Below are positions 33,951 to 43,476 of a stretch of DNA of 64,000 nt, one piece after another. Numbering within the stretch: position 1 is the stretch's first letter; the number at the start of each line of letters is the position of its first letter. This DNA comes from an uncultured Muribaculaceae bacterium (lineage in GTDB: Bacteria; Bacteroidota; Bacteroidia; Bacteroidales; Muribaculaceae), in contig CAJUBC010000001.1 of the NCBI GenBank assembly GCA_910584545.1, positions 1 through 64,000 of the forward strand. Direction: 5' to 3'. The position numbers and the translations under genes are program-made. Under the pieces are notes generated by a model that saw nothing but the letters and a program-made list of their open reading frames with translations, was not told the origin of the DNA and made no database searches.

Positions 33951-36263
33951 TTGGAATCTCCGGATTACAATTACCTCGACTCACTCAATCCTCAGCAACG
34001 GGCTGCGGTGGAATATTGCGACGGACCGTCGCTGGTGATAGCAGGCGCCGGCTCCGGCAAGACCCGTGTGCTTACCTACAAGATAGTGCATCTCATGCGA
34101 CACGGCATCGCCCCGGACCGGATTCTCGCCCTCACCTTCACCAACAAGGCCGCGCGCGAGATGAAAAACCGTATCGCGCCTCTCGTCGGCTATCAGGCGG
34201 CCTCACGGCTCTGGATGGGAACTTTCCACTCCATTTTCCTGAGGATGTTGCGCCGCCATGCCGACAGGATTGGTTTCAGAAGCGGATTCACCATCTACGA
34301 CTCCGACGACACAAAATCACTCATAAAGCTGATAATCCGCGAACTCTGCCTTGATGACAAGGTCTATAAGGCCTCGGCCGTAGCCTCTACCATCTCAAAC
34401 GCCAAGAACGCGATGATGACTCCAGAGCAATACGCCGCAAGCTATGGAGACAGGGACAGGAAGGCGCGCCGCCCGATGATAGCCCGCATATTCGAGATAT
34501 ACCGCCGACGCTGCAAGGCCGCGAATGTGATGGATTTCGACGACATCCTCTTCTACACCAACGTCCTGTTCAGGGAAAACGAGGATGTCCGCGACTACTA
34601 CCGCGATCAGTTCAGATATGTGCTTGTAGATGAGTATCAGGACACCAATTTCGCGCAGCATCTGATAGTTTCGCAGATTGTCAAGCCGAAAAACATGCTC
34701 TGCGTTGTCGGCGACGACGCGCAGAGCATCTACTCCTTCCGGGGCGCCAATATCTCGAACATCATCTCCTTGGAGAAGGTCTATCCCGGCCTGCGTACTT
34801 TCAAGCTCGAACGCAACTACCGCTCCACAAAGAACATAGTCAATGCAGCCGGGAGTCTCATCTCCGCCAACACCCGCCAGCTTCACAAGGATGTCTACAG
34901 CGAGAATGAATCGGGGGCTCCGGTAGAGATCATATCCACGTACAGCGACATCGAGGAAGCATACGTGGTGGCCAATAGGATAAACGCCCAGAAGCTTTCG
35001 GAACATGACTCATACGAGGATTATGCCGTACTCTACCGAACCAACGCGCAGAGCCGCGTGATTGAGGAGGCGCTACGCAAACGCAACATAAACTACCGCA
35101 TAGTGGGAGGCACCGCTTTCTACCAGCGCAAGGAGGTGAAGGACGCTCTCGCTTATTTCCGGCTCACCATAAACCCGGACGACGACGAAGCCTTGCGGCG
35201 AATCATCAACTATCCGGCCAGAGGAATCGGCGACACCACCCTCAAGAAACTCCAGACCGCTGCCTCGGAAGGGGGAGTGAGTATGTGGCGCATACTCGAC
35301 GAACCGGACAGATACAAGCTTCCGGTCAACTCCGGAACCATGAAGAAGCTGAACGCGTTCCACGACATGATCTCTGATTTCATCGAGGATAATGAGAAAT
35401 CGAACGCCTACGAACTCGGTCAGCTCATATTCAACCGCACCGGAATACTCCTCGTTCTCGCGCATGACAATACGCCCGAGAGTATATCGAGACAGGAAAA
35501 CCTCTCTGAGATGCTCTCCGGACTCAAGGAATTCGTCGACATTCGCCTTGAGGAGGGAGACGACAATGTGAGGATGACTGACTTTCTGTCGGAAGTGCAG
35601 CTCGCCACCGATCAGGACGAGAAGGAGGATGGCGATGAAAAGCGCGTAACCCTTATGACCGCCCATTCGGCCAAGGGTCTGGAGTTCAAACATGTCTATA
35701 TAGTTGGAGTTGAAGAGGAACTGTTCCCGTCATCCATGGCGATGACCTCGCTCGCCGACATCGAGGAGGAGCGGAGACTGCTCTATGTGGCAATTACCCG
35801 CGCCAAGGAAAGCTGCGTGATGACATACGCCAAATCGCGCTTCCGCAACGGACAGATGAAAATGATGAATCCCTCGCGATTTATCTCCGACATAAACCCG
35901 AAATTCCTGAAGTTCGCCGATTCCGACGACTCTAATAATGATACAAGACACCCGTCATTAGGAATCTCTCCATCATTCGCCCTCGAAACAACCATGAGAC
36001 GGGGAACCGGTAGCAATCCGATTGTCAACGCACCACGTCAAGGCCTTGTCAAGGCCACCGGAGGAGCACATCCCGGCATCGTGGCCCAGCATACAAAGGA
36101 TGAACTTGCCCCGGGAGTGCGGATCGAACATGGCAAATTCGGAATCGGGACCATACAGTCGCTCGGCTCCATCTCGGGAGAGGACAGCATCACGGTCGAT
36201 TTCGGAGTGATGGGTATCAGGAAACTGATGCTGAAGTACGCACGGTTCAACATATTGGAATAG
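33951..36263 (+). CDS. UvrD/PcrA-type ATP-dependent DNA helicase
   Basis: A 770-residue superfamily 1A 3'-5' helicase. Motifs in order: Q motif (LNPQQRAAVEY), Walker A AGAGSGKT with Lys37, motif Ia TFTNKAAREMK, motif II VDEYQDTN, motif III GDDAQSIYSFRGA, motif IV LERNYRST, motif V TAHSAKGLEFKHVYIVG, motif VI YVAITRAKE. The C-terminal Tudor-like tail (GVRIEHGKFGIGTIQSLG...GVMGIRKLMLKYARFNIL) is typical of PcrA/UvrD. The start must be TTG 33951: an in-frame TAA lies at 33936 and the next ATG is beyond Walker A. It acts in nucleotide excision repair, mismatch repair and removal of recombinases or stalled RNA polymerase. Confidence 0.95.
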   Translation: MESPDYNYLDSLNPQQRAAVEYCDGPSLVIAGAGSGKTRVLTYKIVHLMRHGIAPDRILALTFTNKAAREMKNRIAPLVGYQAASRLWMGTFHSIFLRMLRRHADRIGFRSGFTIYDSDDTKSLIKLIIRELCLDDKVYKASAVASTISNAKNAMMTPEQYAASYGDRDRKARRPMIARIFEIYRRRCKAANVMDFDDILFYTNVLFRENEDVRDYYRDQFRYVLVDEYQDTNFAQHLIVSQIVKPKNMLCVVGDDAQSIYSFRGANISNIISLEKVYPGLRTFKLERNYRSTKNIVNAAGSLISANTRQLHKDVYSENESGAPVEIISTYSDIEEAYVVANRINAQKLSEHDSYEDYAVLYRTNAQSRVIEEALRKRNINYRIVGGTAFYQRKEVKDALAYFRLTINPDDDEALRRIINYPARGIGDTTLKKLQTAASEGGVSMWRILDEPDRYKLPVNSGTMKKLNAFHDMISDFIEDNEKSNAYELGQLIFNRTGILLVLAHDNTPESISRQENLSEMLSGLKEFVDIRLEEGDDNVRMTDFLSEVQLATDQDEKEDGDEKRVTLMTAHSAKGLEFKHVYIVGVEEELFPSSMAMTSLADIEEERRLLYVAITRAKESCVMTYAKSRFRNGQMKMMNPSRFISDINPKFLKFADSDDSNNDTRHPSLGISPSFALETTMRRGTGSNPIVNAPRQGLVKATGGAHPGIVAQHTKDELAPGVRIEHGKFGIGTIQSLGSISGEDSITVDFGVMGIRKLMLKYARFNILE

Positions 36264-36265
36264 AA

Positions 36266-37393
36266 ATGAATATACCTACACCTTATTATATAGTCTACGA
36301 AGAGAGACTGCGCCAGAACATGGAGAAACTGAAACGCGTCTCCGAAGCATGCGACCTGAAGATAATAATGGCGTTCAAGGCGAACGCCCTCTGGAAGACC
36401 TTCGATGTCATTGGCGAGTATTTCACAGGGTCCACAGCCAGTTCGCTCAACGAGATGAAACTCTCTCTCGAATTTCTCGGCCATGACGTGCATGCGTATT
36501 GCCCCGTCTATACCGACAGCTCTTTCCCTGAATTTCTCAAGGGCTGCAGCCACATCACCTTTAATTCACTGGCTCAGTTCCATAGATTCCACCCTCAGAT
36601 AAAAGCTTCCGGTCGCAAGGTGTCGGCCGGACTCCGCGTGAATCCGCATTGCAGCGTGATCGAGACGGACATCTATAATCCCTGCGTGCCGGGATCACGC
36701 TTCGGCGAGAAACCGGAGAATCTACGCGACGGACTACCCGAGGGAATCGAGGGGCTTCACTTCCATGCCCTCTGCGAATCGGACAGCCATGATCTTGAAA
36801 AAGTGCTCGACGCTTTCAAGAAAGATTACGGACATCTGCTCCCGGGACTGAAATGGCTCAACATGGGTGGCGGACACCTCATAACACGCAAGGATTACGA
36901 CACGGAACATCTGATAAATATCGTCAACAAGCTGCATGAGGGATATCCCGGTCTGGAGATCATCATCGAGCCTGGAAGCGCCTTCACGTGGCAGACGGGT
37001 GATCTCGTGACCGAAGTTCTCGACGTGGTGGAAGACGCGGGGATACGCACCGCGATCATCGACGCGTCATTCGCATGCCACATGCCAGACTGCCTCGAGA
37101 TGCCATATCGCCCCGCCATCGCCGAAGCACTCCCCGATGACGCGGAGGGAATATCATACCGCCTGGGCGGCAACTCCTGCCTTAGCGGCGATTTCACCGG
37201 CGACTGGAAATTCGCCGAACCTCTCCGCCCCGGCGACCGCCTCACGCTTCTCGACATGAACCATTATACCACGGTAAAGACAAATATGTTCAACGGCATA
37301 CAGCATCCATCCATCTGGTGGCAACCGAAATCAGGCAACCCGAAGTTGCTACGCGAGTTCACATACGACGACTACAAAAACCGAATGGACTGA
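36266..37393 (+). CDS. nspC: Carboxynorspermidine/carboxyspermidine decarboxylase
   Basis: A 375-residue PLP enzyme of the alanine racemase-like fold III family, the last step in the alternative spermidine/norspermidine route used by Bacteroidales. The PLP lysine is Lys38 in MAFKANA. Other family marks are GSTASSLNEMKL, the HFHALCESD loop, the glycine-rich phosphate site LNMGGGHLITRKDYD, EPGSAFTW, and the active-site cysteine segment ACHMPDCLEMPYRP. It starts 2 nt after the helicase stop and ends at a strong terminator. Its partner, carboxyspermidine dehydrogenase, is not in the window. Confidence 0.95.
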   Translation: MNIPTPYYIVYEERLRQNMEKLKRVSEACDLKIIMAFKANALWKTFDVIGEYFTGSTASSLNEMKLSLEFLGHDVHAYCPVYTDSSFPEFLKGCSHITFNSLAQFHRFHPQIKASGRKVSAGLRVNPHCSVIETDIYNPCVPGSRFGEKPENLRDGLPEGIEGLHFHALCESDSHDLEKVLDAFKKDYGHLLPGLKWLNMGGGHLITRKDYDTEHLINIVNKLHEGYPGLEIIIEPGSAFTWQTGDLVTEVLDVVEDAGIRTAIIDASFACHMPDCLEMPYRPAIAEALPDDAEGISYRLGGNSCLSGDFTGDWKFAEPLRPGDRLTLLDMNHYTTVKTNMFNGIQHPSIWWQPKSGNPKLLREFTYDDYKNRMD

Positions 37394-37451
37394 AAAGTTG
37401 TCCAAAACAAATATTTATACTCCTATCATTTAGCCGTTTAACATTATACAT

Positions 37452-37495
37452 TATCGCAAAAGTTTTCCAAAACGAAAAACTTTTGCGATATTTTT
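37452..37495 (+). terminator. Strong Rho-independent terminator after nspC
   Basis: A perfect 15-bp stem (37452-37466 with 37476-37490, TATCGCAAAAGTTTT arm), 9-nt loop, then five T residues. The stem is mostly AT, so it could also serve the opposite strand, but there is no gene there. Confidence 0.85.
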
Positions 37496-37505
37496 ATGTT
37501 AAATC

Positions 37506-37537
37506 TTTGCAAAGATGGATTATTATTTCTAAATTTG
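37506..37537 (+). promoter_or_regulatory. Bacteroidota-type promoter for nrdD-nrdG
   Basis: TTTG at 37506-37509, exactly 20 nt, then TAAATTTG at 37530-37537; leader about 50 nt. Confidence 0.75.
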
Positions 37538-37595
37538 CATTGAAGTTATCAAACCGCTTCGAAGGAAAAATCTAACCGAAAAATACACCTTAATA

Positions 37596-39800
37596 ATGAT
37601 ACAGCTTGTAGAGAAACGTGATGGCCGCGTGGTCGGATACAATGAGGAGAAAATCAAGGCGGCGATCCGCAAGGCTATGCTCACCACCGAGAGAGGAGAG
37701 GATGAAGCCCTGATTCAGAAAATCGCCGACCGCATCGGCATGGGCGGCCGCGAGCGGATGACCGTAGAGGAAATCCAGGACCGTGTGGAGGATGAGCTGA
37801 TGAATTCCTCGCGTAAGGATGTGGCGCGCCGCTACATCGCTTACCGCGACCAGCGCTCCATAGCCCGCCGGGCCAAGACACGCGACATGTTTCTCGAGAT
37901 CATCGAGGCCAAGAACAACGACATCACCCGCGAGAACGCCAATATGAACACCGATTCTCCGGCGGGAATGATGATGAAATTCGCCAGCGAGACAACAAAA
38001 CCCTTCGTCGACGACTATCTTCTCTCACCCGAGGTAAAACAGGCTGTAAAGAACAATTATATCCACATCCACGACAAGGACTATTACCCCACCAAGAGTC
38101 TCACATGCGTACAGCACCCGCTTGACCGCATTCTCGAGCGAGGTTTCGTAGCCGGCCACGGCGAGTCGAGACCCGCCAAGCGTATCGAGACCGCAAGTGT
38201 GATTGCATGCATCTCGCTGGAGACAGCCCAGAACGAGATGCACGGCGGTCAGGCCATCCCTGCTTTCGACTTCTATCTCGCTCCCTTCGTACGCAAGTCG
38301 TTTGTTGAAGAAGTGAAGAACATCGAGGCACTCGCCGGTTCCGACCTGTCGCATCTCTACGACTGCGAGCTGGACGACTACCTCAAGCGCGATCTTGTCG
38401 GTCTCGAAGGGGAAGAGCGACTGAAGCAGCATGCCGTCAACAAGACGGTGGACCGCGTGCATCAGGCGATGGAGGCTTTCATCCATAATATGAACACCAT
38501 CCATTCGCGCGGCGGCAACCAGGTGGTTTTCTCCTCCATCAATTATGGCACCGACACCTCGGCCGAAGGGCGCTGCGTGATCCGCGAGCTGCTTAACTCC
38601 ACCTACGAAGGCGTAGGCAACGGTGCCACTGCCATCTTCCCCATCCAGATATGGAAAAAGAAGCGGGGCGTAAGCTATCTGCCCGATGACAGCAACTATG
38701 ACCTCTACAGGCTCGCATGCAAGGTAACGGCCCGCAGGTTCTTCCCGAACTTCCTGAATCTCGACGCTACTTTCAACCAGTGTTCGGAATGGCGGCCGAA
38801 CGACCCCAAACGTTACCTTCATGAGGTGGCCACAATGGGATGCCGCACCCGTGTCTTCGAGAACCGGTTCGGCGAGAAGACATCCGTAGGACGAGGCAAT
38901 CTCTCCTTCACGACAGTCAACATCGTCCGCATCGCAATCGAAGTGATGCCCATCAAGGACCCTGAGGAACGCATCCGCCGATTCTTCGAGAAACTCGATG
39001 AAGTGCTCGACATAACTGCGCTGCAGCTAGACGAGCGTTTTAATTTCCAGAAAACGGCACTCGCCAAACAGTTCCCGCTTGTAATGTCTACGCTCTGGAA
39101 CGGCTCCGACGTGCTCGATCCCAACGACACCATCGAGAAAGTGATCAACCAGGGGACTCTCGGAATCGGATTCATCGGCCTGGCGGAATGCCTTATAGCC
39201 CTTACCGGCAAGCATCATGGCGAAAGCGAGGAAGCGCAGACCCTCGGCCTTAAGATAGTGGGCCACATCCGCAGCCGCGCCAACGAGTTCTCGGAAACAT
39301 ACCACCACAATTATTCAGTGCTGGCGACTCCCGCCGAGGGTCTCTCAGGCAAATTCACCCGCCGCGACCGCAAGACGTTCGGCATAATCCCGGGAATCAC
39401 CGACAAGGACTATTATACAAACTCCAATCACGTGCCGGTATATTACCACTGCTCGCCGCGCCACAAGGCGAAAGTGGAGGCTCCATACCATGAACTGACA
39501 GCCGGCGGACATATCTTCTACGTGGAGATAGATGGGGATGCCACCCACAACGAGGAGTCGATCATGCAGATAGTCGACCTGATGGATAAATATAATATGG
39601 GTTACGGCTCGGTGAACCACAACCGCAACCACTGTCCCCAATGCGGCTACGAGAACGCCGAGAAGGAGCAACAGTTCTGCCCCAGATGCGGCAGCCGTTT
39701 CGAGACCATCCAGCGCATCACCGGGTATCTGGTAGGCACCACCGACCGCTGGAACTCCGGCAAGCTCGCGGAACTTCATGACCGCGTGGTGCACAAATGA
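37596..39800 (+). CDS. nrdD: Anaerobic ribonucleoside-triphosphate reductase NrdD
   Basis: A 734-residue class III ribonucleotide reductase, making deoxynucleotides under anaerobiosis. An ATP-cone regulatory domain occupies residues 1-95 (VEKRDGRVVGYNEEKIKAAI). The ten-stranded barrel core has NNYIHIHDKDYYP, FSSINYGTDTSAEGR and NQCSEWRPNDP. The C-terminus has a Cys4 zinc site (CPQCGYENAEKEQQFCPRCG) and the glycyl-radical loop RITGYLVGTTDRWNSGK, with the radical Gly expected near residue 710. All catalytic parts are present. It precedes its activase nrdG by 16 nt and has its own promoter. Confidence 0.97.
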   Translation: MIQLVEKRDGRVVGYNEEKIKAAIRKAMLTTERGEDEALIQKIADRIGMGGRERMTVEEIQDRVEDELMNSSRKDVARRYIAYRDQRSIARRAKTRDMFLEIIEAKNNDITRENANMNTDSPAGMMMKFASETTKPFVDDYLLSPEVKQAVKNNYIHIHDKDYYPTKSLTCVQHPLDRILERGFVAGHGESRPAKRIETASVIACISLETAQNEMHGGQAIPAFDFYLAPFVRKSFVEEVKNIEALAGSDLSHLYDCELDDYLKRDLVGLEGEERLKQHAVNKTVDRVHQAMEAFIHNMNTIHSRGGNQVVFSSINYGTDTSAEGRCVIRELLNSTYEGVGNGATAIFPIQIWKKKRGVSYLPDDSNYDLYRLACKVTARRFFPNFLNLDATFNQCSEWRPNDPKRYLHEVATMGCRTRVFENRFGEKTSVGRGNLSFTTVNIVRIAIEVMPIKDPEERIRRFFEKLDEVLDITALQLDERFNFQKTALAKQFPLVMSTLWNGSDVLDPNDTIEKVINQGTLGIGFIGLAECLIALTGKHHGESEEAQTLGLKIVGHIRSRANEFSETYHHNYSVLATPAEGLSGKFTRRDRKTFGIIPGITDKDYYTNSNHVPVYYHCSPRHKAKVEAPYHELTAGGHIFYVEIDGDATHNEESIMQIVDLMDKYNMGYGSVNHNRNHCPQCGYENAEKEQQFCPRCGSRFETIQRITGYLVGTTDRWNSGKLAELHDRVVHK

Positions 39801-39816
39801 CCTATTACCGACTGAT

Positions 39817-40290
39817 ATGAGAATCCTCGACATTGTCAGAGGCACAACTGTGGATGGACCCGGTTTCAGAACCTCCATCTACTTCGCCGGATGCGACCAC
39901 CGCTGCCCGGGCTGCCACAACCCACAGTCGTGGGACTTCGGGGGAGGCTATGATATAAGCCTCGAGGAACTGATGGAGATTATCCTCGAAGAGGATTTCG
40001 ATGTCACGCTTACCGGAGGAGACCCTTTATATCAGCATGAGCAGGTGAAGCACCTTGTTGACAGCGTAGTGGACGCGGGGCATACGGTATGGATATACAC
40101 CGGTTTCAGGTGGGAGGAGATCATTGCTCGTCCGGAACTGCTCGATGCGGTAAGGAATGCAGAAGTGGTTGTCGACTCCCCCTTCATGGCTGAATTGCGC
40201 GATACCGACCTGCTTTTCCGAGGGTCCTCCAACCAACGTCTCGTCAAAGTAGTCGAATCCATCGCCTCCGGTTCCATAATCTTACGATGA
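39817..40290 (+). CDS. nrdG: Anaerobic ribonucleotide reductase activating protein NrdG
   Basis: A 157-residue radical SAM activase that makes the glycyl radical on NrdD. It has the family's Cys pattern CDHRCPGC (CX3CX2C), preceded by TTVDGPGFRTSIYFAGC, and the Gly-rich SAM motif DVTLTGGDPLYQ. ATG 39817 gives the usual N-terminus MRILDIVRGTTVDGPG; the upstream in-frame start at 39778 lies within nrdD and adds 13 unusual residues. It follows nrdD by 16 nt. Confidence 0.95.
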   Translation: MRILDIVRGTTVDGPGFRTSIYFAGCDHRCPGCHNPQSWDFGGGYDISLEELMEIILEEDFDVTLTGGDPLYQHEQVKHLVDSVVDAGHTVWIYTGFRWEEIIARPELLDAVRNAEVVVDSPFMAELRDTDLLFRGSSNQRLVKVVESIASGSIILR

Positions 40291-40329
40291 AGTCCGTTGG
40301 TTCATAGAGTCTGTTTGAGATTTTTTTAT

Positions 40330-40337
40330 TAATTTTG
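40330..40337 (+). promoter_or_regulatory. Candidate -7 box for tgt
   Basis: TAATTTTG lies 31 nt before tgt. The nearest TTTG (40314-40317) is only 12 nt upstream, so the match is incomplete. Confidence 0.4.
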
Positions 40338-40368
40338 CTTTTCAAAACTGACTTTTGAGGCAAAAAGA

Positions 40369-41499
40369 ATGGATTTCAAGATAGAAGCCACCGCGCCCGG
40401 TTCGGAAGCGAGAGCCGGCGAAATCACGACAGACCATGGTCGCATACCGACCCCGATTTTCATGCCTGTAGGCACCGTCGGGAGCGTAAAGGCGGTGCAT
40501 GCCCATGAACTGAAGGAGGATATCGATGCGAAAATAATACTCGGCAACACATATCACCTCTATCTCAGACCGGGACTCGAAGTGCTCCGCAAGGCCGGCG
40601 GTCTACATAAGTTCAACAGCTGGGACCGCCCGATTCTGACAGACTCCGGTGGCTTCCAGGTCTTTTCATTGGCTTCAAACCGCAAGCTGCGCGAGGAGGG
40701 AGCATGGTTCCGCAGCCATATCGACGGCAGCAAGCATCTCTTCACTCCCGAAGGGGTGGTCGACATAGAGCGCGCCATCGGCGCCGACATCATGATGGCT
40801 CTCGACGAATGCCCTCCAGGCACTTCCGACTATGACTATGCCAAGAACTCTCTGGGACTTACCCTCCGCTGGCTGCAGCGGGGATGGAAGCGCTACAAGG
40901 AGACCGAAGGCCTCTACGGATACAGTCAGGCTTACTTCCCGATCGTGCAGGGGTGCGTCTATCCCGATCTTCGCCGCGAATCGGCCAGGTTCGTCGCCGA
41001 TCTCGGTGCAGACGGCAATGCCATCGGCGGCCTCGCGGTAGGAGAACCCACCGAGAAGATGTACGAGATGATCGAGATAGTCAACGAGATTCTTCCCAAG
41101 GACAAGCCCCGCTACCTGATGGGTGTCGGTACCCCGGCCAATATCCTCGAGGCAATTGACCGGGGCGTGGACATGATGGACTGCGTGATGCCTACCCGAA
41201 ACGGACGCAACGGCATGATTTTCACCCGCAACGGTATCATCAATCTGAAAAACAAGAAATGGGCTGACGATTTCTCTCCGCTCGACCCAGGAGGTCCCTC
41301 TCGAGTGGACGAGGAGTATTCCAAGGCTTATCTCCGACATCTTTTCACCAGTCATGAGATTCTGGGAATGCAGATAGCGTCAATCCATAATCTGGCTTTC
41401 TATCTATGGCTCGTCAAGGAGGCGCGCCGCCATATCGTCGCCGGTGATTTCAAGCAGTGGAAAGAGGAGATGGCAGTCAACGTAACCCGCCGTCTATGA
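40369..41499 (+). CDS. tgt: tRNA-guanine transglycosylase (queuosine pathway)
   Basis: A 376-residue enzyme that swaps guanine-34 of GUN-anticodon tRNAs for the queuosine precursor preQ1. Expected motifs are present: LGNTYHLYLRPG, DSGGFQVFSLA with the catalytic aspartate, FGI-equivalent QGCVYPDLRRESA, GGLAVGEP and DCVMPTRNGRNGM with the nucleophilic aspartate. The canonical zinc ligands CxCxxC that normally precede SRAYLxHL are missing: the equivalent segment reads DPGGPSRVDEEYSKAYLRHL, with only the later His (ASIHNL) kept. This may be a lineage variant rather than damage, since the rest is intact. The stop overlaps the permease start (ATGA). Confidence 0.94.
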   Translation: MDFKIEATAPGSEARAGEITTDHGRIPTPIFMPVGTVGSVKAVHAHELKEDIDAKIILGNTYHLYLRPGLEVLRKAGGLHKFNSWDRPILTDSGGFQVFSLASNRKLREEGAWFRSHIDGSKHLFTPEGVVDIERAIGADIMMALDECPPGTSDYDYAKNSLGLTLRWLQRGWKRYKETEGLYGYSQAYFPIVQGCVYPDLRRESARFVADLGADGNAIGGLAVGEPTEKMYEMIEIVNEILPKDKPRYLMGVGTPANILEAIDRGVDMMDCVMPTRNGRNGMIFTRNGIINLKNKKWADDFSPLDPGGPSRVDEEYSKAYLRHLFTSHEILGMQIASIHNLAFYLWLVKEARRHIVAGDFKQWKEEMAVNVTRRL

Positions 41500-42608
41500 G
41501 CCGGAAGAAATGGGACTGGTCCAAGGTCGGGCTGAAGACTCTCGACATCTATATCCTGAAGAAATTCCTCGGGACATACTTCTTCGCGACCCTCCTGATC
41601 CTGGCCGTCATCTCCATGTTCGACATCACGGAGAAACTCGATGCCTTCCTCAGCGCGCCGCTCAAGGAAACGCTGTTCGACTATTTCGCGTCCTTTCTCC
41701 CTTATTTCGCCAACCAGCTCTCCCCTCTCTTCACCTTCATTTCGGTTATTTTCTTCACCACCAAACTTGCCGACCACTCGGAAATCATCGCCATCCTGTC
41801 GAGCGGCGTGAGTTTCAACCGACTCATGCGACCCTATATGATAGGTGCCGCAGTGATCGCCTCCCTTACATTCGTGCTCAGCAACTATGCGATACCACCC
41901 ACCAACGTGAAGCGAATCGCATATACCAACAAATATGTGAAGAACCGAGCAGTAACCACCGGCATCGACATCCAGATGATGGCTGCGCCGGGTACCGTGG
42001 TCTACATCGGGCGCTTCGAGAATTCCAACAAGATGGGATACCGCTTCTCGATGGATAAATTCAACGGCAAGGAACTCGTCTCCCGCCTTACAGCCCAGAC
42101 CGTCACATATGACAGCACCCGTCAGTACCACTGGATGCTGCATGACTACATGATCCGCGACTTCAACGGCATGACCGAGAAAATAACCAAGGGTAACTCC
42201 AAGGATACAGTCATACCGATAGAGCCGCGCGACTTCCTCATCTCAAGGAATGACCAGGAAACCCTTACCACTCCACAGTTAACCACATATATCGACAAAC
42301 AGAAACGACGGGGAGTGGCCAACATCAAGGAGTTTGAGATAGAAAAAGAGAAACGCTACGCCTCCACGGCAGCGGCATTCATCCTCACCCTCATAGGTCT
42401 CTCCCTGTCGGCCAAGAAGGTCAAGGGTGGAATGGGTATAAACATAGGTATCGGTCTCGTGCTGAGTTTCAGCTATATACTTTTCTCTACCGTGACAAGC
42501 TCATTCGCAGTATCCGGACTGACCACACCATTCATAGCCATGGAGATTCCTAACGTGGTCTATCTCGCGATAGGGCTCTTCCTGTATTACAGAGCAAGAA
42601 AATTCTGA
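41496..42608 (+). CDS. LptF/LptG family permease (YjgP/YjgQ)
   Basis: A 370-residue inner-membrane protein of the lipopolysaccharide export permeases. It has an N-terminal cytoplasmic helix (LKTLDIYILKKFLGTYFF), about three transmembrane helices by residue 130, a periplasmic beta-jellyroll domain in the middle (about 140-265), and three more helices at the C-terminus (AAAFILTLIGLSLSAKK, GINIGIGLVLSFSYIL, VVYLAIGLFLYYRAR). Such proteins pair with LptB to extract LPS and pass it to LptC/A. ATG 41496 overlaps the tgt stop and is chosen over 41457, which lies inside tgt. lptB lies 14 kb away. Whether this is the LptF or LptG role is not clear. Confidence 0.9.
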   Translation: MSRKKWDWSKVGLKTLDIYILKKFLGTYFFATLLILAVISMFDITEKLDAFLSAPLKETLFDYFASFLPYFANQLSPLFTFISVIFFTTKLADHSEIIAILSSGVSFNRLMRPYMIGAAVIASLTFVLSNYAIPPTNVKRIAYTNKYVKNRAVTTGIDIQMMAAPGTVVYIGRFENSNKMGYRFSMDKFNGKELVSRLTAQTVTYDSTRQYHWMLHDYMIRDFNGMTEKITKGNSKDTVIPIEPRDFLISRNDQETLTTPQLTTYIDKQKRRGVANIKEFEIEKEKRYASTAAAFILTLIGLSLSAKKVKGGMGINIGIGLVLSFSYILFSTVTSSFAVSGLTTPFIAMEIPNVVYLAIGLFLYYRARKF

Positions 42609-42657
42609 CGGTCAGCATCTGATTGGCCGTCAATAATAAATATTTAACGCTTATATT

Positions 42658-42999
42658 ATGGAATCAAGAGTGCCCGACTGGGCAATGGACATGAACTGCG
42701 CCATCACGGTGTGCGACCGCGAGGGTGTCATCGTGTATATGAACGAACCGTCGCGCGAGCTTTACCGCAAGCATGGCAATCTCATCGGCAAAAGCCTTAT
42801 ACCGTGCCACGGGGAGCGTTCGCAGGGAATAATCCGCGAGCTTCTTGCTACAGGAGGCTCAAATGTCTATACTATTGAGAAGAAAGGGGTTCACAAACTC
42901 ATCTATCAGTCGGCATGGCGCGAGAACGGCGAAGTGGCCGGGCTCGTGGAATTCTCCATCATCCTTCCCGCTGAAATGCCTCACTATGTGAGGGAATAA
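42658..42999 (+). CDS. Single PAS-domain protein
   Basis: A 113-residue protein made almost entirely of one PAS fold: AITVCDREGVIVYMNEPSRELY is the start of the domain, GKSLIPCH the mid-helix, and VHKLIYQSAWRENGEVAGLVEFSIIL the closing strands. There is no output or catalytic domain and no signal peptide. It probably binds a small ligand or another protein and acts as a separate sensor. It follows the permease by 49 nt and is convergent with folK. Partner unknown. Confidence 0.82.
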   Translation: MESRVPDWAMDMNCAITVCDREGVIVYMNEPSRELYRKHGNLIGKSLIPCHGERSQGIIRELLATGGSNVYTIEKKGVHKLIYQSAWRENGEVAGLVEFSIILPAEMPHYVRE

Positions 43000-43031
43000 A
43001 TTGTGTGTGGACGAAGACAGGTCCCGTTGCA

Positions 43032-43469
43032 CTATAGGGCTGCCGACTTGAGATTCAAGGCGGTATACCCTATCCTGAAAAAAGACTGGGCATAATCCTT
43101 GGGGCGGACCACTGTTCCGTCCCAAACTACTATATCTATGTCGATAGGCACCCTGCCCTCTTTCCTCGCAAGAGCATCGCGTCCGGCCTTTACTTCATAT
43201 TGTTTGGAGAATCTTTCCAATTCCGTCTGGTCCATACGGGTCCGTCCCGACAGGACTGCATTCATGTATGGGTCGCCGTAACCATGTATCTCCGGAGTCT
43301 CGTAGATGTCGGATACCCTGCAGTCCAAAAGCAATCCCCTCATCGCGGCTATGGCCTCCAGGATTCTCCGGCATCGCGGAGGATCGTTCGTCCCGAGACT
43401 CACCACCACCTCATGAAGCGGCCCATCTCCATGATTGATTCCAGACAATCCCTCTCCTAATTGACTCAT
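43032..43469 (-). CDS. folK: HPPK-like folate biosynthesis kinase
   Basis: A 145-residue 6-hydroxymethyl-7,8-dihydropterin pyrophosphokinase-like protein. VVSLGTNDPP replaces the usual SLGSN start; YETPEIHGYGDPYMNAVLSG matches the pterin/ATP region; and EGRVPIDIDIVVWDG fits the HPPK signature with the two metal-binding aspartates. ATG 43469 (MSQLGEG) lies 7 nt beyond the stop of the upstream gene; the ORF extends to 43508 but that part lies within the neighbour. It is the last gene of a five-gene minus-strand run. The family fit is clear, though it is somewhat divergent. Confidence 0.85.
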   Translation of the reverse strand: MSQLGEGLSGINHGDGPLHEVVVSLGTNDPPRCRRILEAIAAMRGLLLDCRVSDIYETPEIHGYGDPYMNAVLSGRTRMDQTELERFSKQYEVKAGRDALARKEGRVPIDIDIVVWDGTVVRPKDYAQSFFRIGYTALNLKSAAL

Positions 43470-43476
43470 ATCCGTC

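Noticed and set aside
42606..42632. TGACGG/CCGTCA inverted repeat after the permease gene
   Set aside because: Only 6 bp, 15-nt loop and no T run; not convincing as a terminator.
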